The notes below the pieces were generated by a model that was not told the origin of the DNA, did not search any database, and saw nothing but the letters and a program-made list of their open reading frames with translations. Positions 28,425 through 37,356 of a stretch of DNA of 64,000 bases are shown one piece after another (the stretch's first letter is position 1; every line of letters begins with the position of its first letter). The stretch is from Jeotgalicoccus nanhaiensis (lineage in GTDB: Bacteria; Bacillota; Bacilli; Staphylococcales; Salinicoccaceae), in NCBI GenBank assembly GCA_004570955.1, contig SPPL01000001.1, positions 372,001-436,000 of the forward strand. Direction: 5' to 3'. Position numbers and translations under genes: made by a program.

Positions 28425-28472
28425 CCACTACATATTGTGGTCGAAACATTTTACAGACACAATATATGTGCT
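28425..28472 (-). promoter_or_regulatory. Paired NrdR boxes of nrdIEF
   Basis: Two near-palindromes: CCACTACATATTGTGG (28425-28440) and ACACAATATATGTGCT (28457-28472), both close to the NrdR consensus ACACWATATATWGTGT. Their starts are 32 bases apart, about three helical turns, the usual spacing of paired NrdR sites. No other feature was seen in the 367-base gap to the next gene apart from the LexA-like site and GAACATGTTC at 28474. Confidence 0.82.
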
Positions 28473-28695
28473 TGAACATGTTCTATAATCTCATATTAAA
28501 CTGCCATTAGCAATGTAAAAAACTGCCTTCTCTAAAAATTTCACGCTAAATAAATGGAGATAAAACGCCGGAAGTCACGGTGGATAAGTGATGGCAAGAA
28601 TGAATTTTTTTCATAAAAAATATAACGAAATTTTTATCCTTTTTATTTGTTGAAATTCCTGAAATTATCGTACAAAACAAGTTGGAGTGTTGTTA

Positions 28696-29580
28696 ATGAA
28701 TAATGTTGTAAAAGGTATCATCGCACTGATTATTTCTTCTCTCGGATTTAGTCTGATGTCCCTTTTTGTAAAATATTCCGGAGATCTGCCTACAGTGCAA
28801 AAAACTTTCTTCAGAAATTTCATCTCGATGCTGATCGCGCTCGCGCTCGTTCTCTACTACAGAGAGAGCCTGTTCGGAAAACGGGAAAACCAGGGCTGGC
28901 TGCTGCTGCGTTCCGCGCTCGGCCTGGTCGGTGTGCTGTTAAATTTCTTCACTATCGACCGGATGGTTCTGAGCGATGCAGATATCTTAAATAAACTCAG
29001 TCCGTTCTTCACTATAATACTTTGCGCCATATTTTTAAAAGAATACATACGGAGATTCCAGCTGATTTCAATCATCATCGCGCTGGTCGGGGCAATCTTT
29101 ATTATTAAACCGTCATTCTCGAGCGATACAATGTTTGCGCTCATCGGGGTGCTCGGCGCAATATTCGCAGCCGGAGCTTATACGGTGCTCCGGATTTTAG
29201 GCAGCCGGGAAAAGTTCTATACAGTAGTATTTTACTTTTCATTCTTCTCGACTGTCGCTCTCCTGCCGTTCTTTATCTACCAGTTTGAACCGATGACGAT
29301 GAACCAGTTCTGGATGCTTATTCTGTCAGGAGTTTTCGCAGCTGTCGGCCAGTTTGGCCTGACGATTGCATACAGCTTCGCACCGGCGAAAGAGATATCT
29401 ATCTTCTTCTATTCAACGATACTGTTTACTGCACTGTTCAGTATTATCGTCTTTAATGAAGTACCGGATATGCTGTCAATTCTCGGCTATATTATTATTT
29501 TCGCGGCAAGCTACTATATGTATATGAAAAACCGTCCCAAAAAACTAAAGGTCACCGGCAAGAAAAACAGAGCATCTTGA
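28696..29580 (+). CDS. EamA/DMT-family transporter
   Basis: 294 residues with about ten membrane helices in two EamA repeats; typical opening IIALIISSLGFSLMSLFVKYSGDLP and second repeat LIGVLGAIFAAGAYTVLRIL. Likely a metabolite exporter of unknown substrate. ATG at 28696 follows TTGGAG by 8 bases; GTG at 28687 is in frame but overlaps that site. Basic C-terminus. Single-gene unit with its own terminator. Confidence 0.9.
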   Translation: MNNVVKGIIALIISSLGFSLMSLFVKYSGDLPTVQKTFFRNFISMLIALALVLYYRESLFGKRENQGWLLLRSALGLVGVLLNFFTIDRMVLSDADILNKLSPFFTIILCAIFLKEYIRRFQLISIIIALVGAIFIIKPSFSSDTMFALIGVLGAIFAAGAYTVLRILGSREKFYTVVFYFSFFSTVALLPFFIYQFEPMTMNQFWMLILSGVFAAVGQFGLTIAYSFAPAKEISIFFYSTILFTALFSIIVFNEVPDMLSILGYIIIFAASYYMYMKNRPKKLKVTGKKNRAS

Positions 29581-29596
29581 TTGGAATAATTAGTGA

Positions 29597-29625
29597 AGTC
29601 CCCGGTTCAATATGAGCCGGGGGCT
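29597..29625 (+). terminator. Intrinsic terminator after the EamA transporter
   Basis: 12-pair stem AGTCCCCGGTTC / GAGCCGGGGGCT (G-T wobbles) with AATAT loop, then TTTTTG. Confidence 0.88.
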
Positions 29626-29656
29626 TTTTGTGCGGGCGTCGTCGTTAGGGCCAACG

Positions 29657-29834
29657 ACGACGTTCAAAACGGTCTGGATGTCGTCGCTCAAATGAACCAC
29701 GACGTTCAACGCCGTCTATACGTCTTCGCCGGAAAAACGACGACGTTCAAAGCGGTCTGGATGTTGTCGTTCAAATGAACCACGACGTTCAACGTCATCT
29801 ATACGTCTTCGCCAGAAAAACCACGACGTTCAAG
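29657..29834. repeat. Intergenic composite tandem array, 83-bp (42+41) unit
   Basis: Five occurrences of ACGACGTTCAA start at 29657, 29699, 29740, 29782 and 29823, defining alternating A (42-bp) and B (41-bp) subunits. A units carry GGTCTGGATG; B units carry ATACGTCTTCGCC. It lies in the convergent gap between the EamA gene and recQ (29581-29926), which otherwise holds only two terminators. Confidence 0.9.
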
Positions 29835-29888
29835 TTCTATTAAACTGAATACAGCCGGCAATTCACCGGTCCATCCTCAAATAAAAAT

Positions 29889-29909
29889 GCCGGGACCTAA
29901 TGTCCCGGC
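29889..29909 (-). terminator. Intrinsic terminator after recQ
   Basis: Perfect 8-base-pair stem GCCGGGAC/GTCCCGGC, 5-base loop, then ATTTTTAT on the minus strand. Confidence 0.9.
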
Positions 29910-29926
29910 TTAGAAAGCCCCTTCAT

Positions 29927-31711
29927 CTATATGCTTTTCTTGCCGCCGTGCTGCTGGATTTCTTCCAAAAAGTACGGGCAGTAGTGTTTCAACTTGTAGT
30001 TGCCGACACCCTGAATATGCATCATATCCTGTTTAGTCTGCGGCATTTTTTTCGCGAATTCTTTCAGTATCTGATCGGTAAATATCGCATCTTCATCCAG
30101 CTTATACTTATCTGCGAGTCCTTTACGGGTATCGAGCAGTTTATCGTATAAAATTTCGTTTGGCGATGAGTCCGTCGAAACGTCGACTCTTTCGTTGTAA
30201 TGTTTCCGGTACGGCACTGTGTACAGTTTCACTTTACGGTCGAGAATATCAAAGCTCTTTTCAACGAGGTACATTTTATGGCCGGCATAATGTACATAGC
30301 CGCGCATGATAAGCTCCTCGACAAGATGGTTTACCTCGCTCGTGCGGTATGAGTCCAGCACACCGAAGCTTTCTTGCGAATCGAGACCCCGCGCCATGAT
30401 ATTATCTGCACTTTCGCCGCGGAGAACCTGAATCACGAGTTCTTTCGACAGCTGGCCGTCGGCATCCCGAATCAGCTCCAGTATAAGACGGGCTTCTGTC
30501 GTCATCGGTTCGGTGCGTTCATCCGACAGACAGCTCGAACACTGGCCGCACGCTTCAACGTACTCGTTGTGGTTGAAATATTTAACGATAAAACTGCTCA
30601 GGCATTTACTCGTTTTATTATACTGTAGCATGAGGTCCAGTTTTTCACGCATATGATCTTTATACTGGTCAGAAGCAGTCGCCCGGTCGATAAAGAACTG
30701 CTGCAAATTCACATCGCGCTGCGTCGACAGTAATATACAGTCACTCGGGAGCCCGTCGCGTCCTGCACGTCCTATTTCCTGGTAGTAGCTCTCAAGGTCG
30801 CCCGGTAAGTTAAAGTGAATAATGTAGCGGATATCCGGCTTATCAATCCCCATACCAAAAGCGTTCGTCGCGATAACAATTTTCACTTCATCGGACACGA
30901 ATTTCTGCTGGTTGTCATTTCTTTCTTTTTTGCCGAGTCCGCCGTGGTAAATTACATTCTCAATCTTATTATCTGTCAAATAAGTCGACAGCTTTTCGAC
31001 TTCAGCCCGTGTTGATACGTAAATAATACCCGATTTCCCGGGTCTTTCCTGTATATAAGATAAAATAAACTGTTCGCGCTGATAAGTGCCGTTTACCGAC
31101 AGTTTTAAGTTCTCACGTTTTACACTTGTCTTAAAGACCGCATTGTTTTTAATATTGAGCAGTTCCTGAATGTTTTCTTCAACTTCTTCAGTTGCTGTCG
31201 CTGTTACCGCAATAATCTGCACGTCAGGCAGCAGTAACTTTAGCTCAGGGATAATACTCTGATAGCTTGGTCTGAAGTCATGTCCCCATTTTGAGATACA
31301 GTGAGCCTCATCAAAGGCAACAAACGGTATTTCTGCATGGCGGACAGCTGTTTTAAACGCTTCATTATTAAAACGCTCCGGCGCGACATATAAAAACTGC
31401 AGTTCTCCGCGCACGAGGCGGCCCATGACATCATTTAAATCCCGCTTTGACATCGTGGAGTTAATACATTCGGCGCTGATGCCGCGGCGTTTCAGCGAAT
31501 CCACCTGATCCTGCATTAAAGAGATCAGCGGTGAAATAACAAGCGTCGTGCCTTCGAACATCAGACCCGGAATCTGATAGCACAACGATTTCCCCGACCC
31601 TGTCGGTAAAATGCCGAGCGCATTGCGTCCTGCTAAAATGTTTTCGATAATTTCCTGCTGGCCGTATCTGAATTTTTCATACCCAAAATATTTTTTTAAG
31701 ATGGCTTCCAT
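29927..31711 (-). CDS. recQ: ATP-dependent DNA helicase RecQ
   Basis: 3'-5' helicase of recombination and fork repair. 594 residues: Walker A PTGSGKS near residue 38, DEAH in AFDEAHCISKWGHDFRPSY, motif VI QEIGRAGRDG, zinc-binding cysteines of the RQC domain (C in SKCLSSF, ACGQCSSC), and a C-terminal HRDC domain (about 510-590, MPQTKQDMMHIQGVGNYKL). Typical RecQ length. The ribosome-binding site is weak (AGGAATG). Confidence 0.96.
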   Translation of the reverse strand: MEAILKKYFGYEKFRYGQQEIIENILAGRNALGILPTGSGKSLCYQIPGLMFEGTTLVISPLISLMQDQVDSLKRRGISAECINSTMSKRDLNDVMGRLVRGELQFLYVAPERFNNEAFKTAVRHAEIPFVAFDEAHCISKWGHDFRPSYQSIIPELKLLLPDVQIIAVTATATEEVEENIQELLNIKNNAVFKTSVKRENLKLSVNGTYQREQFILSYIQERPGKSGIIYVSTRAEVEKLSTYLTDNKIENVIYHGGLGKKERNDNQQKFVSDEVKIVIATNAFGMGIDKPDIRYIIHFNLPGDLESYYQEIGRAGRDGLPSDCILLSTQRDVNLQQFFIDRATASDQYKDHMREKLDLMLQYNKTSKCLSSFIVKYFNHNEYVEACGQCSSCLSDERTEPMTTEARLILELIRDADGQLSKELVIQVLRGESADNIMARGLDSQESFGVLDSYRTSEVNHLVEELIMRGYVHYAGHKMYLVEKSFDILDRKVKLYTVPYRKHYNERVDVSTDSSPNEILYDKLLDTRKGLADKYKLDEDAIFTDQILKEFAKKMPQTKQDMMHIQGVGNYKLKHYCPYFLEEIQQHGGKKSI

Positions 31712-31820
31712 AAAATATCATTCCTACATTTATGTATGTCGTTCTTATATAATTTATCTGCTATATTATACATTATTTTGCTTAAAGTTTGTTGCATTTT
31801 GCGTTAATAATTCTAGTAAA

Positions 31821-31872
31821 AAAATCTCCTGCTGCATTCCACCGGAAAGTGACTGCATTAACAGGAGATTTT
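31821..31872 (-). terminator. Intrinsic terminator after the pab/pxpC-like operon
   Basis: 11-base-pair stem AAAATCTCCTG/CAGGAGATTTT enclosing a 30-base loop with a small inner TGCA pairing, then a T-run on the minus strand. Confidence 0.85.
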
Positions 31873-31886
31873 AAATAAATATTTTT

Positions 31887-32834
31887 TTACATTTTCTCTT
31901 TGACGAGTTCTTTGGAGATTTTATAATCGATAGCTTTAAAGAGACTGTTCACCCATAAGTAATGTCCATAAGCTTCCGCGTGCGCGTCGCTTGCATCGAT
32001 TGCTTTAAATTTAATTTTAGAACCGCGGCGTTTTTGCCCGAGTTTGTGCATATGATAGCTTGGAATCGTTCCGATATGCGTTAATTCGGTCTCTGCGCTA
32101 AAATCATTCAGCGCAATCGTCGGCAGATTGTTTTCCAGATACACTCCGCCGAGCACTCCCGGATTGACACAGTCAGTGCCCGCAAAGTCAATTTCCTGGC
32201 CTTCGACCGACAGCTGAATACGGTTTTCTTCTTTGGTTACCGTGTATTCGCGTTCTTCGAGTTTCTCGTATACTTCATCCGGCACATCCGGACGCTTGAC
32301 GATATGATAAGTATCGGATAAATAAACTTCGACAAGAGAATAGACGCCGATACCCCAGCTGACTTTCCGCTTGTTGCTCATCATATGGAAAATCTCATCA
32401 TGCAGTGCTGTATAGTTGCGGCGCATAATGATTTCGTCTCCCGATTTCAGCACATTTGATTTCTCAACAGCAATACCGCCGGCAATCGCAAGATACAGTC
32501 TATTGCCGCGTGTCGATTCCTGAAATGATAAAACGTCACCGCGGTCCACGTGGTAAATACGGTTCGGCTGAATGTCATCTTCGCTGACTCTGCCGTTAAA
32601 ATCCCCGCCTGAATAAGCGATAATCGTCGGTTCGGTAAACTGAATGACCGCAGGCTGCCCCGACATTTCAAGCGTCGGTTCATGGACGTCATTGCCGACC
32701 AGCTTATTTGCCAGCATCGGCGACAAACTATCAACCGCTCCGTTGTATTCATTATTTTTCTGGTCGTTATCAGTATGTTTGTCAACGGTCTGCAGAATCG
32801 TTAACAGGCCGCCTTCCTGTATAATTAAGCTCAT
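31887..32834 (-). CDS. PxpC/KipA-like biotin-dependent carboxyltransferase-family protein
   Basis: 315 residues of the AHS2 fold (subunit C of 5-oxoprolinase, KipA, allophanate hydrolase subunit 2). Supporting elements: YLAIAGGI in the N-terminal half and a C-terminal GVLGGVYLENNLPTIALND followed by THIGTIPSYHMHKLGQKR, parallel to the family pattern GxIQxPxxGxPIxLxxD. The N-terminal GLLTxxQDxGR motif is degraded (GLLTILQTVDK). No pxpA or pxpB partner is in the window. GGAGG precedes the start; 1 base after the 85-residue gene stop. Confidence 0.72.
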   Translation of the reverse strand: MSLIIQEGGLLTILQTVDKHTDNDQKNNEYNGAVDSLSPMLANKLVGNDVHEPTLEMSGQPAVIQFTEPTIIAYSGGDFNGRVSEDDIQPNRIYHVDRGDVLSFQESTRGNRLYLAIAGGIAVEKSNVLKSGDEIIMRRNYTALHDEIFHMMSNKRKVSWGIGVYSLVEVYLSDTYHIVKRPDVPDEVYEKLEEREYTVTKEENRIQLSVEGQEIDFAGTDCVNPGVLGGVYLENNLPTIALNDFSAETELTHIGTIPSYHMHKLGQKRRGSKIKFKAIDASDAHAEAYGHYLWVNSLFKAIDYKISKELVKEKM

Positions 32835-32835
32835 C

Positions 32836-33093
32836 TTATTTACCTCCGCTTACACTGTCAAGCACAGGTTCTACTATGGAAATGATATAGGATGCCGGTT
32901 CAATTGTATTTTCATTTTCCATTACTACAACCGGATCATAGTAAAAACTGACTGTGTTTTTTGTAAATGCCACTTCCCCGATGTAGGGGTTGTCGATATG
33001 CAGTCCATTCTTGTCGTACTGCACTTTAATATTTTTAATTACTGATGCATCTTCCTGATAGGTAATTATTTTATCTCCGTTTGCAAAAATCAT
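32836..33093 (-). CDS. Conserved-looking small protein, 85 residues, unknown
   Basis: Start at 33093 (MIFANGDKIITYQED) with AAGAGGAG upstream; the frame stays open to 33234 but that part overlaps the preceding gene. The protein seems beta-rich and soluble (KNIKVQYDKNGLHIDNPYIGEVAFTK...). No family recognised. It lies in a string of closely spaced genes with pabA, pabBC and the PxpC-like gene, so probably one operon. Confidence 0.68.
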   Translation of the reverse strand: MIFANGDKIITYQEDASVIKNIKVQYDKNGLHIDNPYIGEVAFTKNTVSFYYDPVVVMENENTIEPASYIISIVEPVLDSVSGGK

Positions 33094-33106
33094 GAGTCCA
33101 CTCCTC

Positions 33107-33313
33107 TTATCGGTAAAAGAATTCCAGTTCGCCGGCAACGTATTCCGTAAAGCTGCCCACAGCGATGCCAAAAACAATGATTGCCAGAATGACACCGGCG
33201 AAACCGATTGTGATTCCGACGATCTTAACGTCATTTCTAAATAGGTACGTGACGATAAAGTGCGTCAGTACAACGATTGCAACAATAAGTAATATTAAAA
33301 TTAATGTAAACAT
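33107..33313 (-). CDS. Small two-helix membrane protein, 68 residues, unknown
   Basis: Two hydrophobic segments (residues 2-24 and 30-54; IVGITIGFAGVILAIIVFGIA in the second) and the end GELEFFYR. Start at 33313 follows GAGGTGG. 8 bases after pabBC and 13 before the 85-residue gene. No recognised family; position suggests co-transcription with pab genes. Confidence 0.7.
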   Translation of the reverse strand: MFTLILILLIVAIVVLTHFIVTYLFRNDVKIVGITIGFAGVILAIIVFGIAVGSFTEYVAGELEFFYR

Positions 33314-33321
33314 AAGCCACC

Positions 33322-35001
33322 TCATTCCGCGAGTGTGATTGCCACCCATTCCCGCGCACTGTTTATCATGAATAAGTCAATTTGCCCTGAATCGTACTTA
33401 TGACAGAGAGTATTCATCGGTATGTTCTGTTCCGTAATTACACCTTCATCAATTAAAGACTGTCTCATCACACCCGGAAGGATGCCCGCGGAGACCGGAG
33501 GCGTGTAATACTCTCCAGCTTCTTTAACCACTATACTGCCGATATTAAACTCAGTAATATCTAAGTTATCATTATAATATAAAATGACTTCAGAATCATT
33601 TGTTTTCCCGCTGTACTGATGTCTGACCGTCGTTTTATGCGCGATAAAATCCGGCGCGCCCTGAATCGGCGCTGCAGCGAACACTGCTGTCAGCGGCTCG
33701 CTGTCAGGGGCGAGAGGCTCGTGGCTGATTTTTAACTGCCCTGCCGCAGAAAGTACTGCCCGGAGTTTAAATGTTCCTCGATCCAGTTTATTTTCTTCTA
33801 TATAAGCTGCGGTTGCTGCCTTAAAATCAGGCTGTTCAAAATTAAAATGCCTGACACTGCTCTTAAGACGGGCAGCGTGATAATCCAGCCGCTTAACAGT
33901 TCCATCTTCAAGCCGCATCGTTTCGATGAGCTCGTACTGTCCCTGCTTCAGAAATGATGTTTTATGCAGTATTTCCTCGAATTCAGAAGAAGCCTTTGAA
34001 TCGTAGGTAATGCCGCCGCCCGCACCGTATATATAACGGTCTCCGGTAATCGTCAGCGTGCGGATTGGCACGTTGAAGACGCATGAGTTATCCGGATACA
34101 GAAGGCCGAGCGCGCCGCAGTAAAAACCGCGCGGTGTCTTCTCTAAGCTCTCAATCAGGCGCATCGTCATCTGTTTCGGCGCGCCGGTGATCGATCCGCA
34201 AGGGAACAGCGCATCAAAGGTATCATTTAACGTGATGTCACCCCTGACATCAGCTTCCACCGTTGAAATCATCTGGTAGACTGTCTGATACCTTTCAATC
34301 GTAAATAATTCTGCCGCTCTGACCGAATCAGGCTTCGCGATTTTAGATATATCGTTTCTTAAGAGATCCACAATCATAACGTTCTCCGCCTGATCTTTTT
34401 TGGAATGTCTTAAAAATTCATAGCTTTTTTTATCTTCTGCCGGATCTTCAAACCTCGGTGCGGTACCTTTCATAGGCTTCGTTAAAATTTTGCGGCCGGC
34501 ATCCATTTTAAAAAACAGTTCCGGCGACAGGCTGACGATTTTTTTATCATTATAATCGAGATACATCGCATAGTCGCCGTTGTTTTGACTGCTTAATTTT
34601 AAAAACAGCTGGTGGCTGTCGCCGGTAAAATCTCCGTACAGACGTGTCGTATAGTTCACCTGATACGTATGACCGTCGAGGATGTAATTCCTGACTTCTT
34701 CTATATTATTTTCAATTTCCTCCCGCGTTTCACTGAGACGGGGTGCGCTCATCTGATAACTTTCAGGTTTCCTGCCGTTTAAAAATTCAGCGTACGACAC
34801 TGTTTTATCGTAAATGCCGATAAAGTACTCGTCTTTTTCATAAGTGACGGCGATGACCGCGTAGTAACCGTCTTTCTGGTACTGCTCCGCTTTATTTAAA
34901 GCAGTTTCAAACGGGGTGCTGTTCGTTATGACTGTCACTGGATTTATAAAATACAGGTTTTCAACCGTGCCGTTTTTCTTAAATTTTGTATGTGCTCTCA
35001 T
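33322..35001 (-). CDS. pabB: Aminodeoxychorismate synthase component I fused to aminodeoxychorismate lyase
   Basis: Bifunctional folate enzyme of 559 residues: residues about 1-365 are the chorismate-binding PabB domain (GHTYQVNYTTRLYGDF, FPCGSITGAPKQMTMRLIE), and about 370-559 an aminotransferase class IV PabC-like lyase domain (LIETMRLEDG, candidate PLP Lys in HKTTVRHQY, TEFNIGSIVV). Together with PabA it makes 4-aminobenzoate from chorismate. Start at 35001 (MRAHTKFKKNG) follows AGTGGAGG; upstream frame overlaps pabA. The same fusion is seen in staphylococci. Confidence 0.93.
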   Translation of the reverse strand: MRAHTKFKKNGTVENLYFINPVTVITNSTPFETALNKAEQYQKDGYYAVIAVTYEKDEYFIGIYDKTVSYAEFLNGRKPESYQMSAPRLSETREEIENNIEEVRNYILDGHTYQVNYTTRLYGDFTGDSHQLFLKLSSQNNGDYAMYLDYNDKKIVSLSPELFFKMDAGRKILTKPMKGTAPRFEDPAEDKKSYEFLRHSKKDQAENVMIVDLLRNDISKIAKPDSVRAAELFTIERYQTVYQMISTVEADVRGDITLNDTFDALFPCGSITGAPKQMTMRLIESLEKTPRGFYCGALGLLYPDNSCVFNVPIRTLTITGDRYIYGAGGGITYDSKASSEFEEILHKTSFLKQGQYELIETMRLEDGTVKRLDYHAARLKSSVRHFNFEQPDFKAATAAYIEENKLDRGTFKLRAVLSAAGQLKISHEPLAPDSEPLTAVFAAAPIQGAPDFIAHKTTVRHQYSGKTNDSEVILYYNDNLDITEFNIGSIVVKEAGEYYTPPVSAGILPGVMRQSLIDEGVITEQNIPMNTLCHKYDSGQIDLFMINSAREWVAITLAE

Positions 35002-35581
35002 GACTTTCCTCCACTGCAATTCGTATAAAGTTATTGAGCTGCGCTCTGCCGTGTTCTGACAAGACCGCTTCTGGATGGTACTGGACGCCGAAAATCGGAT
35101 AGCGTTTGTGCTGAATGGCCATATTAATACCATCTTCAGTGCGGCCGGTAATGTTAAAATCGCTAAGTTCCCCCGAACATGCTAACGAATGATAGCGGCA
35201 GCCGGCAAGAGGTGACGGGAGGTCTTTGTACAATCCTTCTTTGTTGTGATATACATCGGAAACATGGCCGTGGACCGGCCGTTCACCGCGTGACACTTCC
35301 CCGCCGAACATATGCCACAGCATCTGATGACCGAGACAAATGCCTAAGACAGGCAGCTCTCTGTAATATTTTTCGATAAATTGAAGAACTTCCGGACGGT
35401 CTTCAGGATGTGACGGTCCCGGAGAAATAATCAGCCCGATAATATTGAAGTCATCTATTAATTTATCGTTCAGCTGGTCAGGTGTAACTACTTTAATACC
35501 CGCCTTGTATGGATTGTTCTCAATGTAATGAACGAGATTATATGTAAATGAATCGTAATTGTCTATCATTAATAAATTCAC
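34979..35581 (-). CDS. pabA: Aminodeoxychorismate synthase glutaminase PabA
   Basis: Class I glutamine amidotransferase providing ammonia to PabB. NYDSFTYNLVHYI, oxyanion SPGPSHPED, nucleophile GICLGHQ, and catalytic HPEA. Start is GTG at 35581 with GGGAGA upstream (protein opens MNLLMIDNYDSF). 200 residues. It overlaps pabBC by 23 bases, the first gene of the operon. Confidence 0.94.
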   Translation of the reverse strand: MNLLMIDNYDSFTYNLVHYIENNPYKAGIKVVTPDQLNDKLIDDFNIIGLIISPGPSHPEDRPEVLQFIEKYYRELPVLGICLGHQMLWHMFGGEVSRGERPVHGHVSDVYHNKEGLYKDLPSPLAGCRYHSLACSGELSDFNITGRTEDGINMAIQHKRYPIFGVQYHPEAVLSEHGRAQLNNFIRIAVEESHESTYKI

Positions 35582-35735
35582 TGGTCTTCTCCCTGCATGT
35601 AATTTATTTAATAATATCATATACAATTCAATTTCAATAACACAATAGGTACAGAGGAGGATGAAAACCGGACGCCTATCATGTAGACTTGAGAGTAAAG
35701 AAATAAATATCGTGATTTAGTCAGAAGGGTGATCT

Positions 35736-36920
35736 ATGTCTAAGGGGAAGTCCAGAATCTGGACGAAAGATTTTATTATTATTGTTATAGCGAACTTTTT
35801 TATTTTTACATCATTTCAAATGACACTCCCGACACTGCCGCTGTACGTTCAGGAAATCGGTTCAAATGAAACCTGGGTCGGCATCATCGTCGGAATCTTC
35901 ACTTTCTCAGCACTCTTAATCCGTCCGTTCGGCGGCAAGCTTTTGGATACGACAGGCCGGGCGCCTGTATTTTTAATCGGGCTCGCTATACTCGTCCTGT
36001 CGTTGTACTCACTTGCAATCAGTACAACTATATTAATTCTTGTCATCGTGCGGATTGTTCAGGGTGTCGGCTGGGGACTGTCGAATACCGCATCCGGCAC
36101 TATCGCATCTGACCTGGTGCCGAAAGACCGCCGGGGTGAAGGTCTCGGATTTTTCGGACTGAGCGGTAATCTCGCGCTCGCTATCGGTCCCGCGCTCGGG
36201 CTGTTCTTAGTGGACCACATCGAGTTTTCAACACTGTTCATTATTTGCGGCTCGCTCACGCTGATTGCTTTAGTCCTCGCCTTAAATGTGCGCTACGTGA
36301 AGCCGGAACCGCTGACGGATTCCGAAATCCAGGAAGATGCCGATACTGCTGAGCGTTTTAATTTCATTGAGAAAAGAGCACTTCCTGCATCCGCACTTTT
36401 ATTTTTCATTACTTTTACATTCGGGGGCATCGCAACCTTTCTCCCTGCCTATACTTTCCAGCAGGGCTTTCAGTCCCATTATATTCAAATCTATTTCGTA
36501 CTCTATGCCCTGGCACTCGTTACGACGCGCTTCTTTGCAGGGCGCATCTACGACCGTCGCGGCTTGCCAATCGTCTTTATACCGGGAATTATTTTAATCA
36601 TTTCAGGACTCACACTGCTCGCCATCCTGAACAGTCCTGTGTATCTGTTTGCCGGCGCGATTCTTTACGGGCTCGGTTTCGGGACAGTTCAGCCAGCTCT
36701 GCAGGCCTCTGCCATAAATTCCACACCGATTCGAAAACGCGGTATGGCGAATGCCACTTACTTTTCCGCCTTTGATTTAGGTGTCGGACTCGGTGCTATT
36801 ACATTCGGGCTCGTTGCGCAATATGCAGACTACAGTTCGATATACTGGATCAGTGCGGGAAGCGGCGTACTGTCCCTGTTACTGTTCTTTATCTTAAAAA
36901 GCACCCGGAGAATTATATAA
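35736..36920 (+). CDS. MFS transporter, drug-efflux type
   Basis: 394 residues, 12 predicted membrane helices; after TM2 comes the motif A region GGKLLDTTGRAP (G-x3-D-x2-GR), and TM5 has NLALAIGPALGLFL resembling motif C. Likely a proton-coupled exporter of the YwoG/NorA-like group, substrate unknown. Start ATG with AGAAGGG. Diverges from pabA. Confidence 0.88.
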   Translation: MSKGKSRIWTKDFIIIVIANFFIFTSFQMTLPTLPLYVQEIGSNETWVGIIVGIFTFSALLIRPFGGKLLDTTGRAPVFLIGLAILVLSLYSLAISTTILILVIVRIVQGVGWGLSNTASGTIASDLVPKDRRGEGLGFFGLSGNLALAIGPALGLFLVDHIEFSTLFIICGSLTLIALVLALNVRYVKPEPLTDSEIQEDADTAERFNFIEKRALPASALLFFITFTFGGIATFLPAYTFQQGFQSHYIQIYFVLYALALVTTRFFAGRIYDRRGLPIVFIPGIILIISGLTLLAILNSPVYLFAGAILYGLGFGTVQPALQASAINSTPIRKRGMANATYFSAFDLGVGLGAITFGLVAQYADYSSIYWISAGSGVLSLLLFFILKSTRRII

Positions 36921-36936
36921 AAATTGTGTCCGGAAT

Positions 36937-36962
36937 GTTTACGTCCTCCTGAAACAGGCAAT
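36937..36962 (+). promoter_or_regulatory. Candidate sigma-B promoter of the GlsB-like gene
   Basis: GTTTAC, 14 bases, GGCAAT compares with sigma-B GTTTAA-N13-15-GGGWAW: five of six at -35, weak at -10. The gene type is commonly stress-induced. It lies 48 bases before the start codon. Confidence 0.35.
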
Positions 36963-37009
36963 GTATTCTAGTAGAACATCGCATTTATAAATTTCAGGAG
37001 GTAATAAGA

Positions 37010-37270
37010 ATGGGTTGGTTATGGACAATAATAGTAGGCGGAATATTAGGCTGGTTAGCAGGTCTGATTGTAAGTAAAGATATCCCATTTGGTATTATCG
37101 GTAATATTTTAGCGGGTATCATCGGTGCTTCAATCGGTAACGCACTCGGCTTAGACATTGGACCTACCATTGGCGGCATGAGCGTAATCGGTACACTCGT
37201 CGGAGCAATTATTTTAATTCTTGTTGTATCATTCATCTTTGGAATGTTTAAAGGCAACAAAAGAGCATAA
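37010..37270 (+). CDS. GlsB/YeaQ/YmgE family stress membrane protein
   Basis: 86-residue glycine-rich, three-helix membrane protein (MGWLWTIIVGGILGWLAGL ... GNILAGIIGASIGNALGL). The family was once called transglycosylase-associated; it is linked to stress tolerance, mechanism unknown. Strong AGGAGG upstream. Confidence 0.93.
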   Translation: MGWLWTIIVGGILGWLAGLIVSKDIPFGIIGNILAGIIGASIGNALGLDIGPTIGGMSVIGTLVGAIILILVVSFIFGMFKGNKRA

Positions 37271-37290
37271 GTAAATATTTTAAATTGAAG

Positions 37291-37313
37291 CGGAATCCTA
37301 AGTAGGGGTTCCG
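37291..37313 (+). terminator. Intrinsic terminator after the GlsB-like gene
   Basis: 8-pair stem CGGAATCC/GGGTTCCG (one wobble), 7-base loop, T6. Confidence 0.85.
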
Positions 37314-37356
37314 TTTTTTGTTGCGGTTTTGTCGAGGGTCGGGCTTTTTCCACTTC

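Noticed and set aside
29593-29778. 61-codon plus-strand frame after the EamA gene
   Set aside because: It lies in the terminator and the 83-bp composite array; no start signal.
35656-35720. 19-codon frame after GAGGAGG upstream of the MFS gene
   Set aside because: The ATG touches the ribosome-binding site with no spacing, and the frame is very short; the MFS gene has its own site.
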